Of a stretch of 44,191 nt of DNA, positions 34,657-43,312 are shown piece by piece. This DNA is from MGBC131033 sp910585655 (GTDB taxonomy: Bacteria > Bacillota > Clostridia > Lachnospirales > Lachnospiraceae): contig CATBCG010000047.1 of the NCBI GenBank assembly GCA_949502025.1, forward strand, positions 1 through 44,191. The letters are read 5' to 3'. The notes under the pieces are model-generated. The model did no database searches. It worked only from the letters and a program-made list of their open reading frames with translations, and was not told where the DNA came from. The translations under genes were made by a program, and so were the position numbers. Position 1 is the stretch's first letter, and each line of letters starts with the position of its first letter.

Positions 34657-36486
34657 TTATGACATCTGTGTAATAAATGTTTTTAGATTAATGCAAAGAT
34701 ACCGAAGCTGCAATAACTGAATTTTATCTATATCATAATTTTGATAATCATTAGAGTTTATTTTTTCTTGTATCATCTGTAAAAGTTCTTTCATGGTACT
34801 AATATCTGTTTCAATAAAATCTGCTTTGCCTGCATGTCTATATACTGCAAATAATACATCTCGAAATTCCATAATTTGTTTTGATGATGCATCAAAAAGC
34901 ATTTCCACAAGTTGACTGACATTGTATCTACTGATAAATTCATGATTACTCCTTATTTTATATTCATCTTTTAAAACAGAATCATATAAATCTTTTATAT
35001 CACTTGGCTTATAAGAAAAATCATTTTGATGATTCCTAAAATTCATAGATTCAGATAGTAGTTCAGTAAATTTCTTATATTCAGCTTTTTCAATTTCTTC
35101 TAAATTATCATATATTGGCAAAAACAATAAGTGTGAGTCAATATCTCTGCCTTTTCCCCTGATATTTTTAACCATATATTCCTTACATTGTGCATAATCA
35201 AATTCAATAACATGGCTAATCATTACAAGATATGCTGCCAGCTTTCCATAACTATAAAATCCTATATCGTCCGGATTTTTCAATCTTTTCTCTATAGACT
35301 TCAAAGTATCTTTTACTTCACTTTCTATTCTCTCATAGTAGCTATATAACTTTTGTAAATCCGTATCTTGTTGATCTGCATTTTTATCATAAAGTTTCAT
35401 TTTATCATAGGCATCTCTTGTTTTGGCAATATCTTCTACCTCAAGCTTTTGCCATCTTATATAATCATAACAGAATTTAAATAACGGCTGCCAGTTAGTC
35501 CCTAATGATGTAGAAAGATATTCTGTACCTTCCCATTCAGGAAACTCTCCTGCTTTCATCTTAGATGAAAAACAAATAATACCAAAATAGATACATTTCA
35601 AAAAATCATCTTCATAATCTTCTTCCATTTTATTAAAAATATCAACAGTTTTCTGTGTTGCAAATATAAATGTACGAAAATTTTTATGACAATATCCCCT
35701 TATCATTGAAACCAGTTCTTCGATAATATTTTCATCTTTGTCAACCATTGTCTGCAACTTTTCATTACTAAAAATACCTATAATATTTTTTACAGCCTCA
35801 CAATAATCGCTTTCAAAATAAATGGTATCACTAATTGTCTTTTCCTTTATTCGCAGATACTTCTTTACCTGTACATCCTCTGGTACACTATTTCCTTTAT
35901 CTTCTTTAGTATTATTTTCCAAAAACAAAGAAGCCAAATCTTCCAAATTGTAGCTGATTGTTTCAGGCTGCTTATTTAATATTTCATTTTCATTTGCAAC
36001 CAGAAGCACTTTAACACCATCTCGCTCTACAAGATTATTGATATAACCCAATAATTTTATTATTTCAATATGGCATCGTTCTAAATCCTCAAAAATAAGC
36101 AATTTCCCGTCCAAATCAACAGAACAATATACATTTTGCAAATCATCATCTGACATATTGGTATCAATACCAAATTTTCCAAATACATTTTTAATAACTG
36201 TTTTTGCAACAACTTTTCCTGTTGTCAACAACTCCGAATCTTTTATTGGTGGTTTCATTCTTAATTCCATATATATACTTTTACTTATTTCTGAAATATC
36301 CTCCAAACCATATAATGAAATAATAATACATCTATTCTTTTTATCATCTTGTAAAAATTTAGTGAGTTGATTCTCGATATAATATGTTTTTCCAGACCCC
36401 CATTCCCCCGTCAACATAATAGCGGTATGTGTCTTATCTTCTTCAAGATAGTGTTTGATATAATTATTTAATTCAGTTACTGTCAT
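34657..36486 (-). CDS. KAP-type P-loop NTPase embedded in the hsd operon
   Basis: 609 residues. Walker A GEWGSGKT at 27-34 and Walker B KLLIFEDLERC at about 126-136, followed by VKVLLVANENEI (sensor-like strand), match KAP-family NTPases. No membrane insertion is obvious, unlike many KAP proteins. The C-terminal 300 residues are helical and unrecognised. It lies between hsdS and hsdR on the same strand with short gaps, so it belongs to the operon. Comparable R-linked ATPase genes (rlo genes) are known in type I loci of other bacteria. The GGAGGAG site is about 16 nt from the ATG, an unusually long spacing. Role in defence is inferred. Confidence 0.8.
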   Translation of the reverse strand: MTVTELNNYIKHYLEEDKTHTAIMLTGEWGSGKTYYIENQLTKFLQDDKKNRCIIISLYGLEDISEISKSIYMELRMKPPIKDSELLTTGKVVAKTVIKNVFGKFGIDTNMSDDDLQNVYCSVDLDGKLLIFEDLERCHIEIIKLLGYINNLVERDGVKVLLVANENEILNKQPETISYNLEDLASLFLENNTKEDKGNSVPEDVQVKKYLRIKEKTISDTIYFESDYCEAVKNIIGIFSNEKLQTMVDKDENIIEELVSMIRGYCHKNFRTFIFATQKTVDIFNKMEEDYEDDFLKCIYFGIICFSSKMKAGEFPEWEGTEYLSTSLGTNWQPLFKFCYDYIRWQKLEVEDIAKTRDAYDKMKLYDKNADQQDTDLQKLYSYYERIESEVKDTLKSIEKRLKNPDDIGFYSYGKLAAYLVMISHVIEFDYAQCKEYMVKNIRGKGRDIDSHLLFLPIYDNLEEIEKAEYKKFTELLSESMNFRNHQNDFSYKPSDIKDLYDSVLKDEYKIRSNHEFISRYNVSQLVEMLFDASSKQIMEFRDVLFAVYRHAGKADFIETDISTMKELLQMIQEKINSNDYQNYDIDKIQLLQLRYLCINLKTFITQMS

Positions 36487-36512
36487 AATATAATGCCATT
36501 CTCCTCCTACTT

Positions 36513-37619
36513 TTATTGTAGTGAACCTTTAATTAATATTGGACATAAATCTTTGATTTGTTGTTTCAATTTTTCATTTATACTTCTTCTTTCAATATAC
36601 ACTTTATACATTTCTACTAATGCTTTTTGCTTTTGAATATCTGGTATTGGTATTTCAATCTCACAAAATCTTTTTTTCTCCATTCCACTTCTTACATTAG
36701 TATCACTTAAAAACCATGCATACCTATCTGTTTCATTCCTTGAAAGCCACATCATAGCATATTCTGGTAAAACCGAAGCATCTATCAAATGAAATACAAA
36801 ATATGCTGGTGATACAATAATTGGCTTGTTCTCCTTATGTAGTGCAATGGGTACAGCTACATCCCTTCCAACATGCATAAGATTACATGCAAATTGTCCT
36901 TTTCGTACAATTTTATATTTTGATAAATCTGCCCCACTCGCTACTGATGGCATAAACTTTTTATCTTTATTTACTCCATGAACTACTAAAATATCACCCT
37001 CAATATTTCTAACATCCGATTCTTCTATCATTTCTCCTAATGGAATCCGTTTTTCATTATGCTTAAATTTTTCAATAGAAGCATCAATAGATAACTTTAA
37101 ATCTTCCACCCCTTGCTCATAACTCTGCTGATTTGCTACCATTGCATTATAGATATTCACATATTTTTTCTGAATATCTATAGAAGGAAGTTCAATTTCT
37201 ATATCACACATTTCTTCCCAACTAAATGTTTCTCGTGCAGACCCCCATGAATGAAACCTCGAATACCTATCAAATTCTGGACGATTAAAATACATGAAAA
37301 GATAGTCAGAAAGCAATAAATCTTTTCTTTTAACATAAAAAACAATATACGATGAAGACACAATATATGTATCTTTTGTTGTATTATGTGCTAATGTGAT
37401 TTTTTCTCCATTTCTTGATGTTACAGTTACATAAGCAAAACTATCTGGATACACTATAAAATAGGAATGTAATGGTACGCCATCCATATCTGCTTTTGTT
37501 TCAATAAAAATTTTCTGTATTGATATTCCTCTAACATTATCAATCCCATAAAAAAGTTCATTATTTCTTTTATCTGATAATCCTATTAAATCACTAAACT
37601 TATATTTAGCCAATCCCAT
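36513..37619 (-). CDS. hsdS: Type I restriction enzyme, S (specificity) subunit
   Basis: 368 residues with the two-repeat HsdS plan: target-recognition domain 1, a conserved helical spacer (IELPSIDIQKKYVNIYNAMV, about 130-150), target-recognition domain 2, and a second conserved segment (IPIPDIQKQKALVEMYKVYI) near the end. Recognises the bipartite DNA site; the site itself cannot be predicted. ATG 37619, with AGGGGG 7 nt upstream, overlaps the hsdM stop by 14 bp, so the two are translationally coupled. A TTG at 37625 is less likely. Confidence 0.92.
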   Translation of the reverse strand: MGLAKYKFSDLIGLSDKRNNELFYGIDNVRGISIQKIFIETKADMDGVPLHSYFIVYPDSFAYVTVTSRNGEKITLAHNTTKDTYIVSSSYIVFYVKRKDLLLSDYLFMYFNRPEFDRYSRFHSWGSARETFSWEEMCDIEIELPSIDIQKKYVNIYNAMVANQQSYEQGVEDLKLSIDASIEKFKHNEKRIPLGEMIEESDVRNIEGDILVVHGVNKDKKFMPSVASGADLSKYKIVRKGQFACNLMHVGRDVAVPIALHKENKPIIVSPAYFVFHLIDASVLPEYAMMWLSRNETDRYAWFLSDTNVRSGMEKKRFCEIEIPIPDIQKQKALVEMYKVYIERRSINEKLKQQIKDLCPILIKGSLQ

Positions 37620-39198
37620 AACCAATCCCCCTAAACGCTTCTTCCAGCATAGTCTGAGATTGCTTTTCAGCTTTCAAAATATCTCTCATTTCTTTCTGAA
37701 TACGTGCCATTTCCTTTTCATAATCAATATCCAAATCATGGTCAATAAACTCTATGTATTTACTTGGGGCAAGAGAATAATTCTTTTCACGAATTTCCTC
37801 CAACTTTACCCTCTGACACAGTTCAGGAACATTACTATATATAGAGATATCCGTTCCCTGCCAGTTATTGTATATCTTTTTAATTTCTGCAATCTGCTCA
37901 TCTGTTAAGACCGTTTTCTTTTTCTTCTTGCCTTTATCAATCACAATTTCTTCGATATTGGCATCCCATCTCCGTAAATCCATAAAAAGGACTTCATTTG
38001 TACGGTCACGAAGTTGTCTGCCATTCACAATACCAGCTTTCTTATTCATATTTATAATCCATAATGTCACAGAAATATCCGTGGTATAAAACATATCGCG
38101 AGGCAATACAACAATGGCTTCCACCTTATCTTTTTCCAACAATTCTTTCCGCAATTCATACTCTGCACCATCTGCATTTAATGCTCCATTGGCAAGCAAA
38201 AATCCAGCGATACCATGTGTCACATCCAGTTTTGAAATCATATGAAGTATCCATGCATAATTTGCATTTGCCACCGGAGGCATAGCCTGCCAATTTTGAA
38301 AACGATAATCCTCCCGCAATTCATCTTCGCCTCTCCAGCCTTTCAGATTAAAAGGAGGATTTGCCATAATGTAATCTACCTTTTTGTCCTTATGCAAATC
38401 TTCCGTAAATGTAGATGCATTTTTTTCTCCAAGATTATGAGAAATCCCTCGAATGGCAAGATTTATCTTACAAAGCCGCCATGTATCAGGATTACTTTCC
38501 TGACCAATCACAGAGATATTCTGCCTGTTTCCATTATGACGGTCAACAAATTTTAATGACTGAACAAACATACCTCCTGAACCGCAACAGGGATCATAAA
38601 CAATTCCACTATATGGCTCAATCATTTCCGCAATCAGTTTTACAAGACTCGCTGGGGTATAAAACTCACCATCTTCTTTTGTTCCTGCTGCTGCATAGAC
38701 CTGAAGAAAATATTCATAAACACGACCAATAAGATCTTCCTCCTGAAAACGCTTTTCAGTAATATTATTTACTTCATCAATCAAAGATTTAATTGCCGAC
38801 TTGCTCGCGCCAAGTGTTGCAAACAAATTCTGGGGTAATGCACCTTTTAACGGCGGATTGCTTCCTTCAATATCCGCCATTGCCTGATCAACAATTACAG
38901 CTATATCATTATCACCTGCATGATTCACGATGTAAGACCATCTTGCAGTTTCTTTTAAGTAAAATACATTTACAGCATTATAAAAAGACACCTTTTCTAA
39001 AAATGCTGGTATTTCTCCATATTGTTCTATCAATTCTGCACGTCTTTTTTCAAATTTATCCCCTGCAAATTTTAAAAATACCAATCCGATGACTGCATCT
39101 CTGTTTTTCTCCGTACTTCCAATTCCCCGTAATGCAACACGGCAATTCCACAGAGTTGTTTCCAATGTAACTTCCTTCACAACAGCTTTCTTTGCCAT
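37606..39198 (-). CDS. hsdM: Type I restriction enzyme, M (methyltransferase) subunit
   Basis: 530 residues from ATG 39198 (GGAGG upstream; the frame continues to 39255 without a good site). HsdM N-terminal helical domain, then an N6-adenine methyltransferase domain: GEFYTPASLVKLIAEM, motif I DPCCGSGG (202-209), and motif IV NPPF (280-283) in YIMANPPFNLKGW. Transfers methyl from SAM to adenine and with HsdS forms the modification core. First structural gene of the operon after the XRE gene. Motifs intact. Confidence 0.95.
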   Translation of the reverse strand: MAKKAVVKEVTLETTLWNCRVALRGIGSTEKNRDAVIGLVFLKFAGDKFEKRRAELIEQYGEIPAFLEKVSFYNAVNVFYLKETARWSYIVNHAGDNDIAVIVDQAMADIEGSNPPLKGALPQNLFATLGASKSAIKSLIDEVNNITEKRFQEEDLIGRVYEYFLQVYAAAGTKEDGEFYTPASLVKLIAEMIEPYSGIVYDPCCGSGGMFVQSLKFVDRHNGNRQNISVIGQESNPDTWRLCKINLAIRGISHNLGEKNASTFTEDLHKDKKVDYIMANPPFNLKGWRGEDELREDYRFQNWQAMPPVANANYAWILHMISKLDVTHGIAGFLLANGALNADGAEYELRKELLEKDKVEAIVVLPRDMFYTTDISVTLWIINMNKKAGIVNGRQLRDRTNEVLFMDLRRWDANIEEIVIDKGKKKKKTVLTDEQIAEIKKIYNNWQGTDISIYSNVPELCQRVKLEEIREKNYSLAPSKYIEFIDHDLDIDYEKEMARIQKEMRDILKAEKQSQTMLEEAFRGIGYGIG

Positions 39199-39251
39199 TT
39201 GTATTTCCTCCATATCCCACATAATATTTCGTAAATAATGTGCCTCGAAAA

Positions 39252-39485
39252 TCAATATTTCTCTATTTCAACAATATCATCCAATCCACAATTCATAGCA
39301 TTGCAGATTCTTACTAACACGTCTAATGCTACATATTCATTATTGGACATTTTTGCAAAAGTACTTGGTGCAATCCCTGTTTTCGCCCTAAGTTCCCCTT
39401 TTGATATATCTTTGTCAATCATCATCTTCCATAATGGCTTATAATTTACTTTTATTCGCTCTTTTTTCACTGATGTTCTCTCCAT
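39252..39485 (-). CDS. XRE-family regulator heading the restriction-modification operon
   Basis: 77 residues; Cro/CI-type HTH (YKPLWKMMIDKDISKGELRA, then GIAPSTFAKMSNNEYVALDV and RICNAMNCGLDDIVEI). ATG at 39485, but a GTG at 39470 with GGAGAG 6-7 nt upstream is an equally good start, shortening the protein by five residues. Placed 53 bp before hsdM in the same direction; small regulators like this often control restriction-modification gene timing. A 22-bp perfect palindrome lies just upstream of its promoter. Confidence 0.85.
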   Translation of the reverse strand: MERTSVKKERIKVNYKPLWKMMIDKDISKGELRAKTGIAPSTFAKMSNNEYVALDVLVRICNAMNCGLDDIVEIEKY

Positions 39486-39507
39486 GTTTCAATCAAATTC
39501 ATATATA

Positions 39508-39536
39508 ATTCTATCACATTATATTTGATTTTTCAA
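39508..39536 (-). promoter_or_regulatory. Putative promoter of the XRE-hsdMSR operon
   Basis: Minus strand TTGAAA (39536-39531), 17 bp, TAGAAT (39513-39508). Start expected near 39501. Confidence 0.55.
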
Positions 39537-39539
39537 TTA

Positions 39540-39561
39540 TTATTTTGAGTTCTCAAAATAA
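39540..39561. promoter_or_regulatory. Perfect palindrome, candidate operator of the operon
   Basis: Arms TTATTTTGAG (39540-39549) and CTCAAAATAA (39552-39561) with a 2-bp centre, directly upstream of the -35 box. The likely ligand is the adjacent XRE protein. Confidence 0.55.
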
Positions 39562-39657
39562 GTTTCATAAACTCAATAGGAGCAGATTACTCTGCTCCCA
39601 TCTCCTAACTGTTCCATCATATCTTTTTGCCTTGTCATCTGCATCAACACATTTACT

Positions 39658-41022
39658 TTACATCTCTTGTTGCCAATGCTTATCCTTTTCTATCAATTCC
39701 TGCTGATTCATTTTTCGCTGGCGGTTATGTTCAGCCGCATCCACTTTAGCTTCCCCTAACTTCTGCTTCATTGTCTTTGGTGCAAGTGATTTTACAAACT
39801 CCACAAATGCCCCTCCAAGTCCCCTTGATGCTACAAACCGTTTTAATTTTTCGACTTGCTCATTAAGCGTAGTTATCTTCTGCTCCAGATCCGATATCTT
39901 CTTCTCATACTTTTCCAAGAGATGATTTCTTGATACCGCCTTGCTGAAAGCATCCAGTATTTTATTCCAGTCGCTTTTCTTTACTTTGACATATTCCTCA
40001 CTGCCGAAAAGATTTGTCACTGGAACAGCAACACTTTTCATGCTTTTTGTTTCTGCTGTCACTTCCTTTGAAATCATTTTAAAAGTTTCCGCCCTTAAAT
40101 CATGTTTTGCAAGCACTTCCTTCGCCGCTTTCTCTTTTGCCTCCGCTTCCTCAATCTGCTCTGTGAGTTTCTGTGCCTGTAAAACCAATTCATTGTTTTG
40201 TGCCTCCAACGCCTGAACTTGTCCACAAAGTTCTGATGATTGTTGTTCAAGATTATCATTCTGCTGTTCAAGAATTTCATTTTGCCTATCCAGCGCCACC
40301 GCCTGTTGTTCCAGTTCCTCCACCTTGTGCATAGCCGCCTTATATTCCGGCAGTGACAGATTATCCCTCTGTACACCGAGAACTTCTATCTCAATCCCCT
40401 GCGCCCTGCACAGCTCTGTCAGATACTCCCTCTCCCGTTCCTGCCATGCCACCGTTTCATTCTGCTTTCTGCTGACCGCCTTTACAAATCCCATCTGCTG
40501 GAATGCTTTTGTCAGGCTGTTGCGTGTTTTCATACCATTTTTATACCCATGAGCCACAGGGATATAATCTATATGCAGATGCGGTGTCGCTTCATCCAAG
40601 TGCATCACACAGTTGAATAAATACAAATTTGGATTACGCTCTTGAAAGGTCCTTGCATAGCGGTCTAAGACCTCTATCGCCGCTTTTGCCGCCTCTGTCA
40701 TTACCCCATTTTCGTCTGCAACCGGAGTATCTGTCTTTTTTCCTATCTGTACAATATTTTCATAAAATGTCTTTTCCTTGTTGCCGGAGTTCTCTATCTC
40801 TTTCAGATAATCGTTTTTCTGCCTGTCCTTACGCTTCTGCGTTGCATTATAATCTCTTAGCGCCTGTCCAAAGCATTTCTCATAAGCATCTTTTAACGAT
40901 TCCTGCATGTAAATCCGGTTCCAAGCTGTCCTTTCCGGCACCACATTGTTGCAGATAAAATCCCTGTTGTTATGCGTAAGATGTCCTCTCCCTTTTGGAA
41001 AAGAAATTGTTTTTGCCGCCAA
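39658..41022 (-). CDS. MobV-family relaxase (Pre/Mob)
   Basis: 454 residues. N-terminal SFPKGRGHLTHNNRDF and the catalytic metal-binding motif HLDEATPHLH at 141-150 (HxDExTPHxH) define MobV relaxases, which nick oriT and lead DNA transfer of mobilizable elements. Residues about 210-395 form long Gln/Glu-rich coiled coils. The start is TTG at 41022 with a weak AGAGAG site; no ATG is in place. The hairpin-rich region just upstream is the expected oriT position. No transfer-channel genes are seen, so mobilization would need a helper. Confidence 0.9.
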   Translation of the reverse strand: MAAKTISFPKGRGHLTHNNRDFICNNVVPERTAWNRIYMQESLKDAYEKCFGQALRDYNATQKRKDRQKNDYLKEIENSGNKEKTFYENIVQIGKKTDTPVADENGVMTEAAKAAIEVLDRYARTFQERNPNLYLFNCVMHLDEATPHLHIDYIPVAHGYKNGMKTRNSLTKAFQQMGFVKAVSRKQNETVAWQEREREYLTELCRAQGIEIEVLGVQRDNLSLPEYKAAMHKVEELEQQAVALDRQNEILEQQNDNLEQQSSELCGQVQALEAQNNELVLQAQKLTEQIEEAEAKEKAAKEVLAKHDLRAETFKMISKEVTAETKSMKSVAVPVTNLFGSEEYVKVKKSDWNKILDAFSKAVSRNHLLEKYEKKISDLEQKITTLNEQVEKLKRFVASRGLGGAFVEFVKSLAPKTMKQKLGEAKVDAAEHNRQRKMNQQELIEKDKHWQQEM

Positions 41023-41059
41023 TGCACCACTCTCTTTCTCATATTTTTATGTATCAAGA

Positions 41060-41230
41060 CTAACTACGGTTTTGTTACTTTTGTCAAAAGTAATAACGCC
41101 TTATTACTTCTGACGCATACGCATCAGAAGTAAGGCGCTCTCCGAGGGTAGTATTTGCCGCTGACAAATACCGTCTGTCGGAAAACCATCCGACAGATGG
41201 CTCATTCCGGCAAAATACAGCCGTCATTCG
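41060..41230. other. Probable oriT region (nested inverted repeats)
   Basis: Dense palindromes upstream of the relaxase gene: AAGTAATAA-CGCC-TTATTACTT (41088-41109); GCCTTATTACTTCTGA with its partner around CGCATACG (41098-41136); GTATTTG/CAAATAC (41151-41171); CTGTCGGA/TCCGACAG (41175-41196, extending to 41171-41200). The first two share an arm, so they are mutually exclusive. Position and structure fit a relaxase target; no known nic site was recognised. Confidence 0.6.
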
Positions 41231-41519
41231 CTAAAGACAGAGGCACCGAATAAAGCATTTTTGCTACCGTTCCATAGCTTTCATTTTCAGAATTGAGTAC
41301 CAAATATAAAAATTGGGAACCGCCTATTCGCCCATTTCAAATATAAACACCATCATATCCTCAGATAATTCTATTTCCTGTATCTACCCATGTCCTGTGC
41401 GCCGTTTTTATGTTGCCGTAGCCATGAGCCGGCCCGATAATAATTCTTGTGTGTTATATTTCTGCATAATAAATGTCCATTTTGTTGCTAATCTAATTAT
41501 TGCGTTTTCCGTTTTTTCT

Positions 41520-41630
41520 GTTTACACCGTTTACGAATGACTGAAAACCTTGATTTTCCTATATTCCACTGTAAACTCACCGTTTACAAAAATGTAAACG
41601 CGCCCTGTAAACCGGATAAAAAAGAGTTTA
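41520..41630. repeat. GTTTAC/GTAAAC repeat cluster
   Basis: Seven GTTTAC hexamers in both orientations within about 110 bp (at 41520, 41529, 41571, 41582, 41595, 41606 and 41626). It includes a perfect 8-4-8 palindrome CGTTTACA-AAAA-TGTAAACG (41581-41600). Could be iterons for the element's replication protein or operators. The IS4-type insertion cut into its right edge. The stretch 41231-41519 holds nothing recognised. Confidence 0.5.
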
Positions 41631-41690
41631 CTCATACTTCGCATACTGAAATATGATAAAAAATAAAATCAATACTTTCATAAATAAAAA

Positions 41691-41761
41691 TGGTATAGGT
41701 ACTTCACCTTTGCTATAATGAAATAGCAATAAAAATCATCAGCAAAAGGAGACCTATACCA
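41691..41761 (+). promoter_or_regulatory. Transposase promoter with anti-read-through inverted repeat
   Basis: TGGTATAGGT (41691-41700) is complementary to ACCTATACCA (41752-41761), which lies between the AAAAGGAG site and the ATG. A TATAAT box (41714-41719) lies inside the loop, so the element's own mRNA lacks the left arm while transcripts from outside would fold over the start. Confidence 0.65.
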
Positions 41762-43252
41762 ATGAAAAGCATAGCAGAAATTTTTGATAATAGCAAGGAA
41801 TTACTTGATAGTATTTCAAATTTTATGGATAAATATATTGGATCTTCATTACTAAGAAAATGCGGGATTACCAAAATCGTTGACAGTGTTACGGAAAAGT
41901 CCGTTTATGAATATGCAGACAACCCGATTTCACGTCTCATAGGAACAACCGTTAAGGATTCTAAATTCCTTGAAAAATGTGTAAGCGCCGGACAGCTGCT
42001 GACAGATAAGATCCTGGCTGGTTTCACTGCGGCAAGCCCGTATCGTATGTTTGAGACAGGGAACTTTTTCCGTGACTATAAAAAGGACACTTTCTACCGC
42101 TTTGACCTGATGCCAAAAGCCAACTGGGAACGCCTTCAGCAGGAGACGGCAGCCGGTGTGATCCGGGATCTGGAATCGCAGACGGATAAAAAACATAAAT
42201 GCGCCCTCATATTTGATGATTCCCTGTACGCCCGTACCGGTGGAAAGGGCACAGACCTGTGCGGAAAAGTGTTTGACCACAATGACCACAGGATGCGCAC
42301 CGGATACCGGATGATGACGGGCGGATGGACAAACAGTGAAATATTTCTCCCGTTTTCCCAGATACTTCTGACTACCCGTGACGAGAACCTCATGACCGGC
42401 CCGGATATTCCTGTTGACAGGCGTACCATCCGGGGGAGGCGCAGGGCAGCTGCAAAAGAAAAAGGGACAGACACTGTATGCCGCATGGTAAAAGAAGCAA
42501 AAAAAGCAGGGATTCCCTTCGATTTTGTACTGTTTGACACATGGTTTTCCAATCCGGCCCAGCTGGTGGAACTTAAAGGAATGGACGTGGATACAATTGC
42601 CATGATTAAGAAAAACAGTACAAAGTATCTGTGGACAGATCCTGAAACCGGAAAGCAGAGCAGGCTGGATGTAAAGGAAATCTATTCCCGCAGCAAAAAG
42701 AGGAGGGGGAAATCCAGATACCTGCTTTCGGTAAATGTCACCATAACAGGCAGCGAAGGGAACGCAATCCTGGCAAAACTTGTATATGCGCGGAACCGCA
42801 GCAACCGCAAGGACTGGGTGTGTTTCGTGTGTACGGACACTTCCCTGTCCGAGAGGGAAATCCTGGAAACGTACATGCTGCGCTGGCAGATCGAAACCTA
42901 TTTCAAACTCACAAAGAGCTATCTGAAACTGCGGACAGAATGCCACAGCACGAGTTATGATGCACTCACATCGCATATGGTGGTTGTAGCCATACGATAC
43001 ATGATACTTGCTGTTGAACGTTTCAGAAACAGTGACAGCCGAAGTCTTGAGGATCTGTTTTACGGCGTACAGCGTGAGATCATTAACGAATTCATCGACT
43101 GCGCTATCGTACTTATGATAGATACGCTGCTTGGTAGTATAAGGGAGTACTATAACGCATCAGAAACGCAGGTAGCAGAATTGGTATGTCTCTTTATCAG
43201 CAAACTGCCTGAAAACTGGAAAAACCGTTTTCAGATACCCAAGGTGGCATAG
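41762..43252 (+). CDS. IS4-family DDE transposase
   Basis: 496 residues. DDE residues: first Asp in ALIFDDSLYAR (about 151), second in FVLFDTWFSNP (about 259), and Glu in the IS4 signature Y-(2)-R-(3)-E-(6)-K, visible as YMLRWQIETYFKLTK (about 371-385). N-terminal helical domain for end binding. AAAAGGAG precedes the ATG. Frame intact, so probably active. Sole gene of the insertion sequence. Confidence 0.92.
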   Translation: MKSIAEIFDNSKELLDSISNFMDKYIGSSLLRKCGITKIVDSVTEKSVYEYADNPISRLIGTTVKDSKFLEKCVSAGQLLTDKILAGFTAASPYRMFETGNFFRDYKKDTFYRFDLMPKANWERLQQETAAGVIRDLESQTDKKHKCALIFDDSLYARTGGKGTDLCGKVFDHNDHRMRTGYRMMTGGWTNSEIFLPFSQILLTTRDENLMTGPDIPVDRRTIRGRRRAAAKEKGTDTVCRMVKEAKKAGIPFDFVLFDTWFSNPAQLVELKGMDVDTIAMIKKNSTKYLWTDPETGKQSRLDVKEIYSRSKKRRGKSRYLLSVNVTITGSEGNAILAKLVYARNRSNRKDWVCFVCTDTSLSEREILETYMLRWQIETYFKLTKSYLKLRTECHSTSYDALTSHMVVVAIRYMILAVERFRNSDSRSLEDLFYGVQREIINEFIDCAIVLMIDTLLGSIREYYNASETQVAELVCLFISKLPENWKNRFQIPKVA

Positions 43253-43312
43253 CTTCCAATGATATGCCTGTTTTTAGTATGCGAAGTATGAGAGTTTAAA
43301 ACATACTTCCAT

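Larger units (their letters stand above)
41631..43292 (+). mobile_element. IS4-family insertion sequence, complete
   Basis: 1662 bp bounded by exact 17-bp terminal inverted repeats (CTCATACTTCGCATACT at 41631-41647; its complement at 43276-43292) and flanked by the 6-bp duplication AGTTTA (41625-41630 and 43293-43298). Holds one intact transposase gene. Intact ends and duplication mean recent insertion, into the DNA between the relaxase and the VapE-like remnant. Confidence 0.9.

Noticed and set aside
39579..39598. GGAGCAGA/TCTGCTCC hairpin as a terminator of the relaxase gene
   Set aside because: The stem is real, but no T-run follows on the relevant strand, so terminator function is not supported.
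41930..42976. Long leftward open frame (348 codons) inside the transposase gene
   Set aside because: Antisense shadow of the IS4-type transposase; no family resemblance and the opposite frame has all catalytic motifs.
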